A DNA stretch of 64,000 nucleotides from Pictodentalium vernedei (lineage: Eukaryota > Mollusca > Scaphopoda > Dentaliida > Dentaliidae). The DNA is taken from positions 669,370,753-669,434,752 of the forward strand of contig CM062296.1 in NCBI GenBank assembly GCA_031216915.1. The letters run 5' to 3'. Under the pieces are notes generated by a model. The model ran no database searches, was not told the origin of the DNA, and was given only the letters and a program-made list of their open reading frames with translations. A program made the position numbers and the translations under genes. Positions 11,901-24,152 of the stretch are shown in pieces (within the stretch, counting starts at the first letter, position 1; each line of letters starts with the position of its first letter).

Positions 11901-14505
11901 CGGTGATAGTGCTTGAGATAGGTCCAGTGATAGTGCTTGAGATAGTGTCAGTGAAAGTGTTTGAGATAGTGTCAGTGATAGTACTTGAGATAGGGCCTGT
12001 GATAGTGTTTGAGGTAATGTCAGTGGTAGTGTTTGAGATAATGTCAGTGATAATGGTTGGGATAGTGCCAGTGATAGTGTTTGCGATAGTGCCAGTGATA
12101 TTGTTTGAGATAGGGCCAGTGAAAGTTTTTGAGATAGTGTTGTTAACAGTGCTTCAGATAGGGCCAGTGATAATGTTTGAGATAGTGTCAGTGAAAGTGT
12201 TTGAGATAGTGTCAGTGATAGTACTTGAGATAGGGCCAGTGATAGTGTTTGAGATAGTGTCGGTGGAAGTGTTGAGATAGTGCCAGTGATAGTGTTTGAG
12301 ATAGTGCCAGTGGTAGTGTTTGAGATAGCCTCAGTGATAGTGCTTGAGATAGTGTCAGTGATAGTACTTGAGATAGGGCCAGTGATAGTGTTTGAGATAG
12401 TGTCAGTGATAGTGTTTGAGATAGGGTCAGTGATAGTGTTTGAGATAGTGTCAGTGATAGTATTTGAGATAGTGTCAGTGATAGTGTTTGAGAGAGTGTC
12501 AATGACAGTGTTTGAGATAATGACAGTAATAGTGTTTGAGATAGTACAAGTGATAGGGTCAGTGATAGTGTTTGAGATAATATCAGTGATAGTGTTTGAG
12601 ATGGTGGCAATGATACTGTTTGAGATAGTGCCAGTGAAAGTGCTTTAGATAGTGTCGGTGATAGTGCTTGAGATAGGTCCAGTGATAGTGCTTGAGATAG
12701 TGTCAGTGAAAGTGTTTGAGATAGTGTCAGTGATAGTGTTTGAGATAGTGCCGGTGATAGTGTTTGAGATAGTTCCAGTGATAGTGCTTGAGTTAGTGTC
12801 AGTTGTAGTGTTTGAGATAGGGCCAGTGATAGTGTTTGAGATATGGCCAGTGAAAGTGTTTGAGATAGTGTCGGTGATAGTGCTTGAGATAGGTCCAGTG
12901 ATAGTGCTTGAGATAGAGTCAGTGAAAGTGTTTGAGATAGTGTCAGTGATAGTACTTGAGATAGGTCCAGTGATAGTGCTTGAGATAGTGTCAGTGAAAG
13001 TGTTTGAGATAGTGTCGGTGATTCGGTGATAGTGCTTGAGATAGGTCCAGTGATAGTGCTTGAGATAGTGTCAGTGAAAGTGTTTGAGATAGTGTCAGTG
13101 ATAGTACTTGAGATAGGGCCTGTGATAGTGTTTGAGGTAATGTCAGTGGTAGTGTTTGAGATAATGTCAGTGATAATGGTTGGGATAGTGCCAGTGATAG
13201 TGTTTGCGATAGTGCCAGTGATATTGTTTGAGATAGGGCCAGTGAAAGTTTTTGAGATAGTGTTGTTAACAGTGCTTCAGATAGGGCCAGTGATAATGTT
13301 TGAGATAGTGTCAGTGAAAGTGTTTGAGATAGTGTCAGTGATAGTACTTGAGATAGGGCCAGTGATAGTGTTTGAGATAGTGTCGGTGGAAGTGTTGAGA
13401 TAGTGCCAGTGATAGTGTTTGAGATAGTGCCAGTGGTAGTGTTTGAGATAGCCTCGGTGATAGTGCTTGAGATAGTGTCAGTGATAGTACTTGAGATAGG
13501 GCCAGTGATAGTGTTTGAGATAGTGTCAGTGATAGTGTTTGAGATAGTGTCGGTGAAAGTGTTTGAGATAGTGTCAGTGAAAGTGTTGAGATAGTGCCAG
13601 TGATAGTGTTTGAGATAATGCCAATGATAGAGTTTGAGATAGGCCCAGTGATAGTGTTTGAAATAGTCTTTGAGATGGCGTCGGTGATAGTGTTTGAGAC
13701 AGTGCCAGTGATATTGTTTAAGGTAGGGCCAGTGATAGTGTTTGATACAGTGTCAGTGATAGTGCTTGAGATAGGGCCAGTGATAGTGTTTGCGATAGTG
13801 TCAGAGATAGTGTTCGAGATAGGGCCAGTGATAGAGTTTGAGATGGGGTCAGGGATAGAGTTTGAGATAGTGCCAATGATAGTGTTTGAGATAGTGCCAG
13901 TGGTAGTTTTTGAGATAGGGTCAGTGATAGTGTTTGAGATAGTGTCAGTGATATTGTTTGAGATAGGGTCAGTGATAGTGTTTGAGATAGTGCCAGTGGT
14001 AGTTTTTGAGATAGGGTCAGTGATAGTGTTTGAGATAGTGTCAGTGATAGTGTTTGAGATTGGGCCAGTGATAGAGTTTGAGATAGTGCCAGTGATAGAG
14101 TTTGAGATAGTGTCTGTGATAGTGCTTGAGATAGTGTCAGTGATAGTGTTTGAGACAGTGCCAGTGTTAGTTCTGAGATAGGGTCAGTGGTAGTGTTTGA
14201 GATAGTGCCAGTGGTAGTTTTTGAGATAGGGTCAGTGATAGTGTTTGAGATAGTGCCAATGATAGAGTTTGAGATAGTGCCAGTGGTAGTTTTTGAGATA
14301 GGGTCAGTGATAGTGTTTGAGATAGTGTCAGTGATATTGTTTGAGATAGTGTCAGTGATAGTGTTTGAGATAATGGCAGTAATAGTGTTTGAGATAGGGT
14401 CATTGATAGTGTTTGAAATACTGTCAGTGATAGTGTTTGAGATAGTACCAGTGGTAGTTTTTGAGATAGTGCCAGTGACAGAGTTTGAGATAGTGACAGT
14501 GCCTA
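8990..14505. repeat. 5.5-kb minisatellite, 24-bp unit
   Basis: About 230 tandem variants of GTGATAGTGTTTGAGATAGT plus four variable bases (GCCA, GTCA, GGCC). Being a multiple of three, it stays open for long stretches on both strands (VIVFEIVP on plus, SLALSQTL on minus), but losses such as GTGTTGAGATAG and GTGTTTTAGATAG break each frame. A ~1.1-kb block at about 11.5-12.6 kb recurs at about 12.65-13.75 kb. Confidence 0.95.
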
Positions 14506-14955
14506 TCATTTGAAACATATGAATGATACACATTGGTACGCGCACGAATAATTTTAGAGTTGATAAGATCAGTTACTCGGAACAGTTATTATTTATTAGA
14601 TATGATTGTCTTTCCCAGAATTGCCCATTATCAAGCTTGGCTGATATATGAACCAAGCTAGAGTTCTCCCCCTGGAAGCGTTATGAGCCGAAACCATTTT
14701 ATTTACTGCGAAAACGTTCAACATTATTCGCCAAAAGCTCTCAATTAGTAAAATCGGCGTTACAAAGCAAAAGGGGGGTAGTTTTTGTATGGTGAGGAAT
14801 TAATGATGGCAATATGTAAGGAGTGGGTGGATGGAGAGAAAACAGAATAGATTTGTACACAAAATTCAACACAAAGTTTGGCTATCTGAAGGTCCAGCTG
14901 GGGAAGCCGCAACGTTCGAATAGCTGAACCAGGAGAAGAAGAAGTACCACAATAT
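14506..14955. other. Non-coding, nothing recognised
   Basis: Flank of the minisatellite; no gene signature. Confidence 0.5.
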
Positions 14956-15020
14956 CGTTGCCTGAGTGCTAGAATGTCCTATGTCCCATGAGGGACATAG
15001 GACATTCTAGTCAGGCGACG
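14956..15020. repeat. 65-bp palindromic repeat, copy 1
   Basis: A hairpin with TGCTAGAATGTCCTATGTCC against its inverse around a CATG centre. The same palindrome occurs at 23201-23268. The right arm lacks CAC relative to that copy. Confidence 0.85.
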
Positions 15021-15418
15021 ATAAGTCAAAGAAAGGGCATCCTGTAACACAGAAATTCAAACAAGGGAATAACAAGAAAACCGCCATATTGACAGGAGCA
15101 GAAAGCCAATAGAAGAAACTAAACGCACCAGGCTCGAACTGAAAAAGAAAATAAACGAAAAAACGATACCTAGAGTATGTGTCTGTCTACAAATATGATG
15201 GGCCAGCATGCAAAATATGTGATGGACGAGAGTATAGTTCAGACTGCATCGCACCCCTGTGCTTGCAGAGTACAGGATTGAAAGCGGAAAGCCGCTATTA
15301 CTGCAGCCTGAGTCCAGGCTATAATCGACAGATATTTCACGAAGACGTTCATTGATGACCGAGTCGATCCAAAGTGTCGCGTCTGTCATTCTATCCCTGA
15401 GACAATAGAACACATTAT
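15021..15418. other. Non-coding, nothing recognised
   Basis: A 142-codon minus-strand frame (15057-15485) runs into the MITE at 15419 and resembles no family I know, so I do not call a gene. Confidence 0.5.
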
Positions 15419-15659
15419 TTAACCCTTTGAACCCTGGTGGTATCTTCCATGTCAGTTCAATAGCAGTAATTGGAAGAGTCCACATTCATTTTAAGGGGGC
15501 AGACCAATTAATATTTTCAACGTGCAGCCATAGTGCTGCACGTTAAAAATATTAATTGGTCTACCCCACACATTCACTCAGCAGCCATCCGACTTAATGA
15601 AGTTATGACGTATCGTGCTTCTGGGTCGGACAAGTGGCCGCTCGTGTTCAAAGGGTTAA
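15419..15659 (+). mobile_element. MITE family A, complete copy
   Basis: TTAACCCTTTGAACCC at the left and GTGTTCAAAGGGTTAA at the right, with TTAA at both ends. The centre is an AATATTTTCAACGTGCAGCC hairpin. 241 bp, no coding capacity. Assigned to a piggyBac-like superfamily from the TTAA target and CCCTTTG terminus. Confidence 0.85.
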
Positions 15660-15976
15660 GCATGTCCTGTCTTTGCACCAACAGAGTACACCACGAGACA
15701 TGATAATGTAGCAAAAATTATTCACTGGATCTATGTAAGCGCAAGGGTATCCCAGTAAGCCCCGTGTGGAATGAACATCAGCCACAGAATGTCACCAATA
15801 AAGGGAATTTACAATCATATGGGACACTCAAATCCACCCAAACAGGCACATTCCCAACAACAGGCCGGATATCAGAGTGAAAGATCTAGACAATGGGACT
15901 TGTATGTTACTACATATTTCCACCCCTAGTTACTACACCATAATACAGAAAGAGACCAACAAAATAAATAGAGGAT

Positions 15977-16094
15977 ATTCACGAAAATTTGATGAATACC
16001 GAAAATATCTCGTGAGTGGCTACAAAGTGAAGATCCTCATATTTCTTGTAGCCACGAACGAGATATTTTCGGTATTCATCAAATTTTCGTGAAT
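15977..16094. repeat. 118-bp hairpin
   Basis: Arms of about 47 bp (ATTCACGAAAATTTGATGAA and its inverse) around a loop of about 20-25 bp (about 16025-16050). Flanking sequence is unremarkable. Confidence 0.85.
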
Positions 16095-17033
16095 TTTCTT
16101 TTTATTTAATGCTCTACGACTACAAACTCTCCAATTTGTGGCCTTTATTTGCCATTAAGGCGCAAAATTTATGTGCCGAACCGGCGTCCATACAAAAATT
16201 ACAACAACCAAACTCCAACCATTGGAATGTGTGAATATCCGCACAAAAAGTAGTCCCGTCTTATTTCTCCCCTAACTTTACGATTTACCAAGGCTGGCGA
16301 ATTGAAATAATCGCAATGTGTTTCGAAGAAATAGAACAATAACAAAAAACACCACTTTCTTATTTTCAATAACAAGACACGTCATTTTATTTTTTTTGAA
16401 CTCAATGCACTGAAGACGTGTGAAGTTGAACTGAAGAAATTTGAAAGTGATTTCGGCTTTTCGCTGGAAGGTGAATGAGAAAGTCAAACTTTGAAACCGC
16501 TGATTTAATGAATTGATTTAGTCACTGTCACTATCAATTATTCGAATTCGTTTGTATTTGGGACTCTGGAATTCATTACTGATGTGCTGACTCGTTTAAA
16601 GTACATGTGATTCGTCATCCGAACCTACGATGAAATATCGATTTCTAAATATCATTTTGATATTTCGTTTTGCCGACCGACAGGGGAATATGACTTAATT
16701 TTTCAGCGTGAATTGATGCCTGAGCATTAAATAAAGAAATTTGTTGACCTCCAAATAGAGTGTTCTAAAATGTGGAGCTTGAAAACAAGTGTAATCCCGA
16801 TTGTAATAGGTGCCACAGGAGCATTGACTAAATGGCTCGGAAAGGTAACATCTAGTATGCGTACCAGCTACAGAAAACAGCAATCCTGGGAACTGGATAC
16901 ATGATCAAGAGCGTCACAACTATGACCACACCATAGCTTGGGAATAACATGTCAACGTATGGTCTATGTATATCAATGCACCCCTCGCTCTGCGAGTGTA
17001 ATGAAAGCAGATTAATAGGGGGAAAATAAAAAA

Positions 17034-17035
<2 letters not shown>
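16095..17035. other. Non-coding, nothing recognised
   Basis: AT-rich; no gene or repeat recognised. Confidence 0.5.

Positions 17036-17094
<59 letters not shown>
17036..17094. repeat. (TAA)n microsatellite
   Basis: About 19 uninterrupted trinucleotide repeats. Confidence 0.95.
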
Positions 17095-17098
<4 letters not shown>

Positions 17099-17203
17099 CG
17101 CATAAAATCCACACATGGTGCTCTATGGCTGTACAAAAAAAGATTATACGGTAGAGGTAAGTTTTTATACCAGACTTAACAGATTTAACTGTATGCATGT
17201 CTT

Positions 17204-17453
17204 TTAACCCTTTACCCAACATAGTGGCCAAAACGGGCAGAAAATTAACTAGAATAAACCTACCACAGCATAAAATATCTCGGAAGTTTCTTAATAAAAC
17301 CATACCAATATGGATATCATTAGAACCAGCTCGACGAGCTGGTTCTAATGATATCCATATTTGTATGGTTTTATTGAGAAATTGTCAAATTTGTTTTCAA
17401 AAATGTGAAATTTAATTTATTTTTCAAAAATACTGTGTTAGGTAAAGGGTTAA
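17204..17453 (+). mobile_element. MITE family B copy
   Basis: TTAACCCTTTACCCAACATA at the left, GTTAGGTAAAGGGTTAA at the right, TTAA at both ends. The central palindrome reads TTAGAACCAGCTCGACGAGC and is perfect across at least 60 bp including ATGGATATCA arms. Confidence 0.85.
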
Positions 17454-18010
17454 GTATTTAGGGAGAGAATTCCCTAGTTTGGGACCGGTATAGAAAAGGC
17501 TCCACCATCAGCAATGGTATAGATAAAGAAAACGCATATCACTTCTTTATGATGTGCACGTCATGTACTCTGCATAGCAGGTACAGTTTCATCATAAAAG
17601 AGTTTTTTAATTCATAGCAACAGTTCAAAGTAAGCATGGAAGACAACCAATTGTGTACAGAACATATTCTGATAATGTAGCCATTTTTAGAGTTACATGC
17701 AAATATATCGATAATTCCTGCCGATTTCTTAGTATTCTTTTACAGCATTCTTTCATAATATTCCTTCGGCCGTCAATATGTATTGCGCCATTAAAGTCGG
17801 AAGAGAAGTTTGAGTCTCTCTTTCAAGCATTCCGTAATGTGTGATATCATTTTTTTTAAGTAACTGTTAACTTTTTATTCGTTTAAAACAGTTAGAATAT
17901 TTCGTTATTGTTTGCTCCGTCGTTTATTTTAATTTTGTTTTTGTTGTTCCTGAAGAGGAAGTACTTCTAAGTGTTAGGAACATGTCCTCCAATTCACTTT
18001 GCTGCATTTT
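17454..18010. other. Non-coding, nothing recognised
   Basis: No recognisable feature in about 560 bp. Confidence 0.45.
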
Positions 18011-18064
18011 CCCTTGAGTGCAACAAGGCGCCATCTGCAGATGGCGCCTTGTTATACTCAAGGG
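18011..18064. repeat. 54-bp palindrome
   Basis: CCCTTGAGTGCAACAAGGCG... with inverse arm, centred on CTGCAG at about 18037. Arms differ by two positions. Confidence 0.8.
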
Positions 18065-19061
18065 ACGATATATGCAAAAGGTAGGTTTAAACTAATCTAT
18101 ACCTCCGGTAGGGGTATCTCGAAAAATAAAGGCCTTTTTTAATTTGGCCGCTACGCAATACACCCGGGATGGATTAAATGGTGAAGATGTTAAGGGTGGC
18201 GGCTGGAGGTACTCGTTGACTTTTGATCTATATATCATCAATGATCTTACTTTACTAATGAGTAAATCATCGAAAGAAAAAATAACGCTGGATGGATCAT
18301 GGTATAAAATACGTTGTATGAATTCCCTAGAGACACCGCGTATTAAGCAGACGAAATATGTAACTGACAAATAGAGTTGAGATCGAAATCTGTGGTTCGA
18401 TCCCAACAAAGTACTTAGCGCTTACAGATAGTATTCTGAAAGGTTTTCTATAAAAGGACCATTAACTTTAGTCGTAAACGCTGTGAGGTTATAACACTGC
18501 GAATGAAATAACTACCAGCACGGAAACGTCTCAATAAAAAATATTGTCGATAATTTGTGATCGCTGTTGCATCGCTCATTCGATTAAACCTTCCCTGACA
18601 CCAAGTAATAACTCGAATAACGTGACAATTTCAACCCACAATCTGCAGCGAGGAGGATTGTGTGAATTTTTAATTAAAAATGAATTCCGTGAGAAAGGGA
18701 CACCAACGCCATGCCTTGAGGCAATTTACGACTGAAATTTGAATCATTTAACGCTGGAATCATTTGAGAAACAACAGAAGTGGAAGATGGAGTTGAGTGA
18801 AAAACAGGTCTACAGTGTATTTTTATTGCTTCGATACATCGCTTTTTAATTTTGCAGCTGCTAAGTTTTATAGAAAAGCCCACACGCGCAAGACTCTGTG
18901 TCTACACACAGTGCTTCTATTCTTATTGTACTGTTATTACAAAAACGGACAGAGAATTTCTAACGGATCGCGACAGGGTCGCAATCTGGTCAAAATTCAC
19001 TGCCCGTTTCCGTGCCAAGAACATCATTGAAACTTTTTTATCGAAAAAGAGATGCGGATAT
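18065..19061. other. Non-coding, nothing recognised
   Basis: Short overlapping frames only, no family resemblance. Confidence 0.45.
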
Positions 19062-19093
19062 ACACAGAACGATACGCGTGTGTCGTTCTGTGT
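19062..19093. repeat. Short hairpin
   Basis: ACACAGAACGA-TACGCGTG-TGTCGTTCTGTGT, about 12-bp arms. Confidence 0.6.
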
Positions 19094-19230
19094 TTATTAC
19101 TCGCCTTCATGTCTATAAAAACAATTATTAGATGGACACTCAGAAATTCATTTGACAACTATCAACAAAAAGGACACATTTTATCGCCAAACAAATTTGC
19201 AAGGGGAACTCGTGTTACAATTTCGTCCTC

Positions 19231-19284
19231 TGAGTTCCAATGTGTTCTGTCTGCCTACTGGCACATAGAACACATTGGAATTCA
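19231..19284. repeat. Hairpin
   Basis: TGAGTTCCAATGTGTTCTGT against AGAACACATTGGAATTCA, about 20-bp arms around CTGCCTACTGGC. Confidence 0.7.
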
Positions 19285-19538
19285 GGGAACGATTTTTAGC
19301 TATCGCTAGGGATTCAAATTGTAATTGCAGTGCACGATCTGTAGAAAATTCCAGAGAAATTTCGCTTCTATTTAAAAATAGTCCGTCAACGATTTCCGTT
19401 CCGAACATACGTGCGGGACAGTTACCATTTTCCACATGGTTTAGTGTTGCTGTAAATTGGGAATTCATAGAACAGGCGTATAATAAAAACTGGATCTCCA
19501 CACTATATCAGTATGTTTTTATTGAAACAGTCTTGATT

Positions 19539-19850
19539 GGGAGAGCAGTTGCTCAGTGGTTACGGCATTGGAATTCAAACCGAAAGGTCCACGGTTCGAC
19601 CCCACCCGGGGTAACTGCGTTGTGTCCTTGGGCAAGACATTCAACCCGGAATGCCTACGTGGGTGCACAATGGCACCGTGTACTAAGGCGTACTACACGT
19701 CGTTGGTGCATGTGTCTTCAACCAATGCTAACCCTGCTTGTGTGGAGTTAGTAATTTGGGGAGTCTGACAGCTGCTGCCGTTGGCCAGGCACTCCGGTTT
19801 TCCCCACACGATGTGTCGAAAATGTCGTTAAACCTCAATAAATAAATATC
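19539..19850 (+). mobile_element. tRNA-derived SINE copy
   Basis: GGTTCGACCCCACC B-box-like motif, GTGTCCTTGGGCAAGACATT core, and tail GTCGTTAAACCTCAATAAAT. This tail is the uninterrupted counterpart of the SINE at 741-1367. Confidence 0.8.
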
Positions 19851-19879
19851 CTGGTGAGAAATCTGTTCTTAATCTGCTT

Positions 19880-20000
19880 TAGAGTAATTGCGCGATCGAG
19901 TGACTCGACATATTGCTCGAACGACTCGAAGTCTACCGAGCAAATGAGCTATCGAGCAATTGCAGATCGAGTGACTCGACATACTGCTCGTCGACTCATT
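19880..20000. repeat. Direct/inverted repeat cluster with GATCGAGTGACTCGACATA
   Basis: GATCGAGTGACTCGACATA occurs twice (about 19894 and 19968) with CTGCTCG-ACGACTC and GAGCAAATGAGC between. Related sequence lies at about 42985-43050 and in modules at 39325-39370 and 48490-48545, all inside the foldback element. Confidence 0.6.
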
Positions 20001-20116
20001 TCGTATTTGAGGATACCTATGGCCTGGTATTGTATTAGTATTTGAGGATACTTTTTAGAGAATACTTATCTTAGGATACTATTACTTGTTTGGCCCAGCC
20101 TTCTGGGCCCCACTGG

Positions 20117-20196
20117 GACATACCTATCCTAAATTCTCCCAATAAGCTATCGTAATTGTTCAATAGCCTATTGGGAGAATTTGGGATAGGTATGTC
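20117..20196. repeat. 80-bp hairpin
   Basis: GACATACCTATCCTAAATTC and its inverse GAATTTGGGATAGGTATGTC, about 29-bp arms with a short loop. Confidence 0.8.
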
Positions 20197-21028
20197 ATAA
20201 TAGAATTATCAGGTTATTATTATTTGGTATTATTCTAGGAATTGAATATGTGCTAAACAAATACTCAAGCTGAAAACTTTGAGCAATTCACACTGTCCTA
20301 AAATTAAATCAGATCTTATGCAGGAATGATCAATTTTTGATGTTTCATCATTTTGGGACTGTGTATGATGGAATTAACGGAGGATAACGATTTTACATGA
20401 TGTGATTTTCTTGGAGTGCATTTCGAAGATTTTTTTTTATTACGATAAGTAAACGTGCTATAGAAATCTCGTACCGACTGACACCATGCATACTTATGAA
20501 GCCCGATCTTGCGTACACTATAGTTGTAAAACTTGACAGTTGGAATTTTTGCCGATTTGACACCGAGTTGGAATTTTGGGAAGTAAAGGAGACATCACCA
20601 AAGAAGCTCTAAAATCCAAATAGATTACATTTCCAACTACTCATGACGTGCCCTCCGAATTTCCAACTATAGAAAATGTTGGCCACGTCCATGCACTAAC
20701 CTCTGGAAATGTGTTGGCGTTACCAACATCCTCATCGACAATGTTGCCTGAAGTAAACTGTTAAAATCGCACAGACATGTGTTGAATAACTCATACTTTT
20801 ATTATATACGGCTAGACCATTCCCGTATTGGGCGTGTTTGTGAACGATATTTTCCGAAATGATCTATTTGATGGCGATTGTGTGAAAAAAAACTTTGTTC
20901 CACTATACAAGAACATTCCTCTTTTAGTTTTCAGTACGTGGAGCGTGGATTGTAACTAAGTCACCCGTAGAGTGGATGTATCACCCGAAGCATCACTTTC
21001 AAATTCTGATCATATGGACAAAAAAACA
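20197..21028. other. Non-coding, nothing recognised
   Basis: Contains GTTGGAATTTTTGCCGATTT followed by a related GAGTTGGAATTTTGGG; otherwise nothing. Confidence 0.45.
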
Positions 21029-21095
21029 CAAGCAATGTTTCAGCCAATGGACCTCCGGGTTTAACCTGGAGGTCCATTGGCTGGAACTTTGCTTG
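21029..21095. repeat. 67-bp hairpin
   Basis: AGCCAATGGACCTCC and GGAGGTCCATTGGCT in arms of about 30 bp around GGGTTTAACC. Confidence 0.8.
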
Positions 21096-23200
21096 TAATT
21101 ATTATTTTTACAGTGTACTATCGGGAGGGTTAAGGCGCACCCAGTCGTGTCATAAATCAGTCAATGTCTCAAACTTGTTTTTAGGAGATCATCGTCAATA
21201 GAATTCTAAAATTGGAAATAGCGTGGGTTTTTTTTAATGAAGCATGCACGAAGAGTCTGCTCCAAACATGCGTAATAATTCGAAATAACCCTACACTTGG
21301 ATGGAATAGCACTCCCACTGGTGTCTCGGAATGGAATTGATGACCTGATGATTTTCTAAGGAAACTCTTGTTTCTATGTATTTATTATATTTATTATTAT
21401 CTATTATATTTATTGACATTTAGGGGGACATCCAACCTAACTTTGGTCAAATTTCAGGTGATTTTCTCCAAAGTCCAGAAAATTCAGAAAAGAATACTCC
21501 CAATAAATTATATATCAATTTTGAGGTAATGAAACATAGATTTTGTGGAAACTAATATTTCCCATGGAACTGTTACCATGTGGCAGAAAGCACTACCAGA
21601 AAGTCTGCTATGGCATAAGTAAGAGACCAGATTTTTTTCAATAAAATATCTTAACTTCACCGAATAGTTATATTCCGCAATCCTTCTAATTCAGACTCGC
21701 AGAAATCCTTTTCCCATTCTTGCAGGGAACGGACAGCAAGACTAAATGTAATTTAGGATGTCTACATTCACAAGGGCAAGCCAGAAACTAAGCAGAAAGT
21801 CATCTGCAAAATCAGGTCCACAGGGAGTGAATTTAGTGATGCTACCCTGCACAGCAGGGTAGAATCAAGTTTACACTCTGTGAACTTCAGTCTGAATCAG
21901 GGTCTCAAAACTAAACAGAAAGAGGTATCCGGTGGATAATTTGCCCCACAGTATGGGATAGCATCATCAAATTCACCCCCTGGGGACCTCATTCTGCAAA
22001 TGTCAGTCTGCTTATTTTCAGGCCTGCACAAGGGTTGCCATTGTTCTTGTGTTTGTTTACCTTTTATGAAGTTCACTAAGGGTCAAATCCATACAGTTCA
22101 CAAGAACAAGTATGAAGTCATGAGAGAGTGCATCAATGTAAAATGAAGAATGTCCAATGTGGCTTTTGTCATGAAAGAGTGCATTACTGTAAAATGAAGA
22201 ATATCCAATGTGGCTTTTGTCAGTCTGCTGTGATCATACTCCCCACACTTCTGTGCCATTTTGCATGAGATCTATATCAAATTGGTAAAAGATGAAACTG
22301 ATGTACCAAAAAAGGGGAAACTGCCAAACTTCCTCATTTGGTATTATCTGTGACCATTTCTGGGGTTGTATGAGCAATAACAGCTGCCAAGAGTGCCATG
22401 TGAATACTCAAGTATGGCTCAAAAATTACTTGCCCTACACGTAGAATACTTACATCAATCGGCTTCGTTAAGTTAAAAAGCATGGATTCTAATTCATTTG
22501 CGAACACGGTTTGGTATGTTTCATTTGTTTTGAAACTATCGCCCTTCTGTAGTTGCTGTTTGGGGAGGCTTGACTTTTGCTTCCTCGTGGGATTTAAGAA
22601 CATTAATAACTGGTCTGCTTACCATTACTAATTTTATAGGCAGTGAATTACCAGCTTGAACAATATCGGAATTATGTTGGTTATTAAATTCATTTATCTA
22701 AAAAACCAATGAGACGTTGTGGTCTCATCTCGGTAATTCGTCTGCTTTTTGTCCGGCAGGCGGCTTCGTGATATTTCTGACAACAAATTGTCAATACACA
22801 TAGATTTTGCACCCTTTTGGTGCCAATAGCGATCAAAATCGACTTTGATCCATCTTACAAACATTGCGGTTGTGCGAGAAATTCAAAATTACGATGGTAC
22901 TAAATTTCACTATATTAGGTAAACAGTAAAAGAACTTTCTGAAAATTCTCTTTGACATTGGTCTTCTTTTTCAATTAGCAGACTTCACCAATCCTTCTTT
23001 ACGTCACATATATAATTCGGCTAGAGTCAAATTATTTTTTCGTAAATATACAATTGTGAGGACTGCAATGTATGTTGGTGTGATTATATTTTTGTTTTCA
23101 AATAAAATTTGCCAGTTTTATGTTTTGATCATCGACAACAACCAAATAATAGGAGTTCGAATCGGTGGATTTTATTTCCTGGCTGAAACTTTCTACAGTA
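21096..23200. other. 2.1 kb mostly unique DNA
   Basis: No recognisable exon. An imperfect direct repeat of about 55 bp occurs at 22117-22222 (GTAAAATGAAGAATGTCCAA block twice). A 7+7 hairpin CTACCCTGC/GCAGGGTAG is at 21841-21863. An 89-codon minus-strand frame (22334-22603) has no family resemblance. Confidence 0.5.
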
Positions 23201-23268
23201 CGTGGCTTGAGTGCTAGAATGTTCTATGTCCCATAGGGGACATAGAACATTCTAGCACTCAGGCGACG
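23201..23268. repeat. 65-bp palindromic repeat, copy 2
   Basis: Second copy of the palindrome at 14956-15020: TGCTAGAATGTTCTATGTCC and its inverse, both flanked by CTGAG/CTCAG and GGCGACG. Unlinked flanks show it is a dispersed family. Confidence 0.85.
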
Positions 23269-23820
23269 AGTCTCCGAACTCAACACTGCTACTAAGGACT
23301 GTATCTTCCAATTATCACATTGTCAGTTAAATATTTTCCAATAAATGTATCGTATGTTATACATTACATCGCCTCTCAGATTCGAAAACAGCAGTGAAAT
23401 GTTTGCAGATTTCAAATCTTAGGAAATCAAGTCGTTTCCCAGCGTGGCCCCAAAATCACGTGATCATAACATGCATGTCGTCTAACACAATCTATAGTTT
23501 GTGGTCATCCATTTTCCTCTGAGCGTTTTCACCACGTCGGAAATGAAATGATAAATAAAGAGCATGGAGTCTTTTATTTCCAACCGAGACATTCGAATTA
23601 CCGATCTACTCCTTGTTATTCTTGTCGGTTACTTATGCGGCTAGCAATTTCTTTGTCATCCAGAGCATAAAAAACCCCCAAAAACATTTTTTTTTGAAAA
23701 GGTGGATAAATTCAGGTTTTGTGTACTTTTGTCATTATTTTTGTATATATGTCGCTGTTCGTATTTGGGGCATTGCGGAAATTTTAAAACAAAATGTCAA
23801 AAGTTATGTTGGACGACCCC
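23269..23820. other. Non-coding, nothing recognised
   Basis: No recognisable feature. Confidence 0.45.
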
Positions 23821-24152
23821 CTTAACGACACATTCGACAGCCAGAGTCACCACGTGTCGGACAGTTTTACGGGCGGAGGAAGCCGGAGCACCCAGAGAGA
23901 ATCTCCGAGCAACGGCGAGCAACTGCCAGACTCCCCAACGTACTAACTCCACACAAGCAGGGTTAGCACTGGTTGAAAACAAGTGCCCCATCGACGTGTA
24001 GTACGCCTTAGTATACAGTACTACCGTACCTCCAAGTGGGCAATTCAGATATGAAGTGATTAAGTGCCCTGTTCAAGTACACAAAGCAGTTACCCCTGGC
24101 GGAAACTGAACCGTGCACCGTGGAAGTCCAATGGCGTGCCCAGTGAGCCATC
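23821..24152 (-). mobile_element. tRNA-derived SINE copy, minus strand
   Basis: Inverse of the SINE consensus: AGTTTTACGGGCGGAGGAAG, CTCCCCAACGTACTAACTCC, ACTTAATCAC/TTAAGTGCCC region, and a head ending GTGCCCAGTGAGCCATC. Confidence 0.8.

Noticed and set aside
8990-14505. CRISPR-like array
   Set aside because: Units are contiguous with no unique spacers, and the context is an animal genome.
8967-14513. Long open frames (VIVFEIVP and SLALSQTL repeats) as a repetitive protein gene
   Set aside because: The unit is 24 bp so any frame without a stop stays open; frames exist on both strands and break wherever a unit loses bases. No start context, splice pattern or non-repeat domain.
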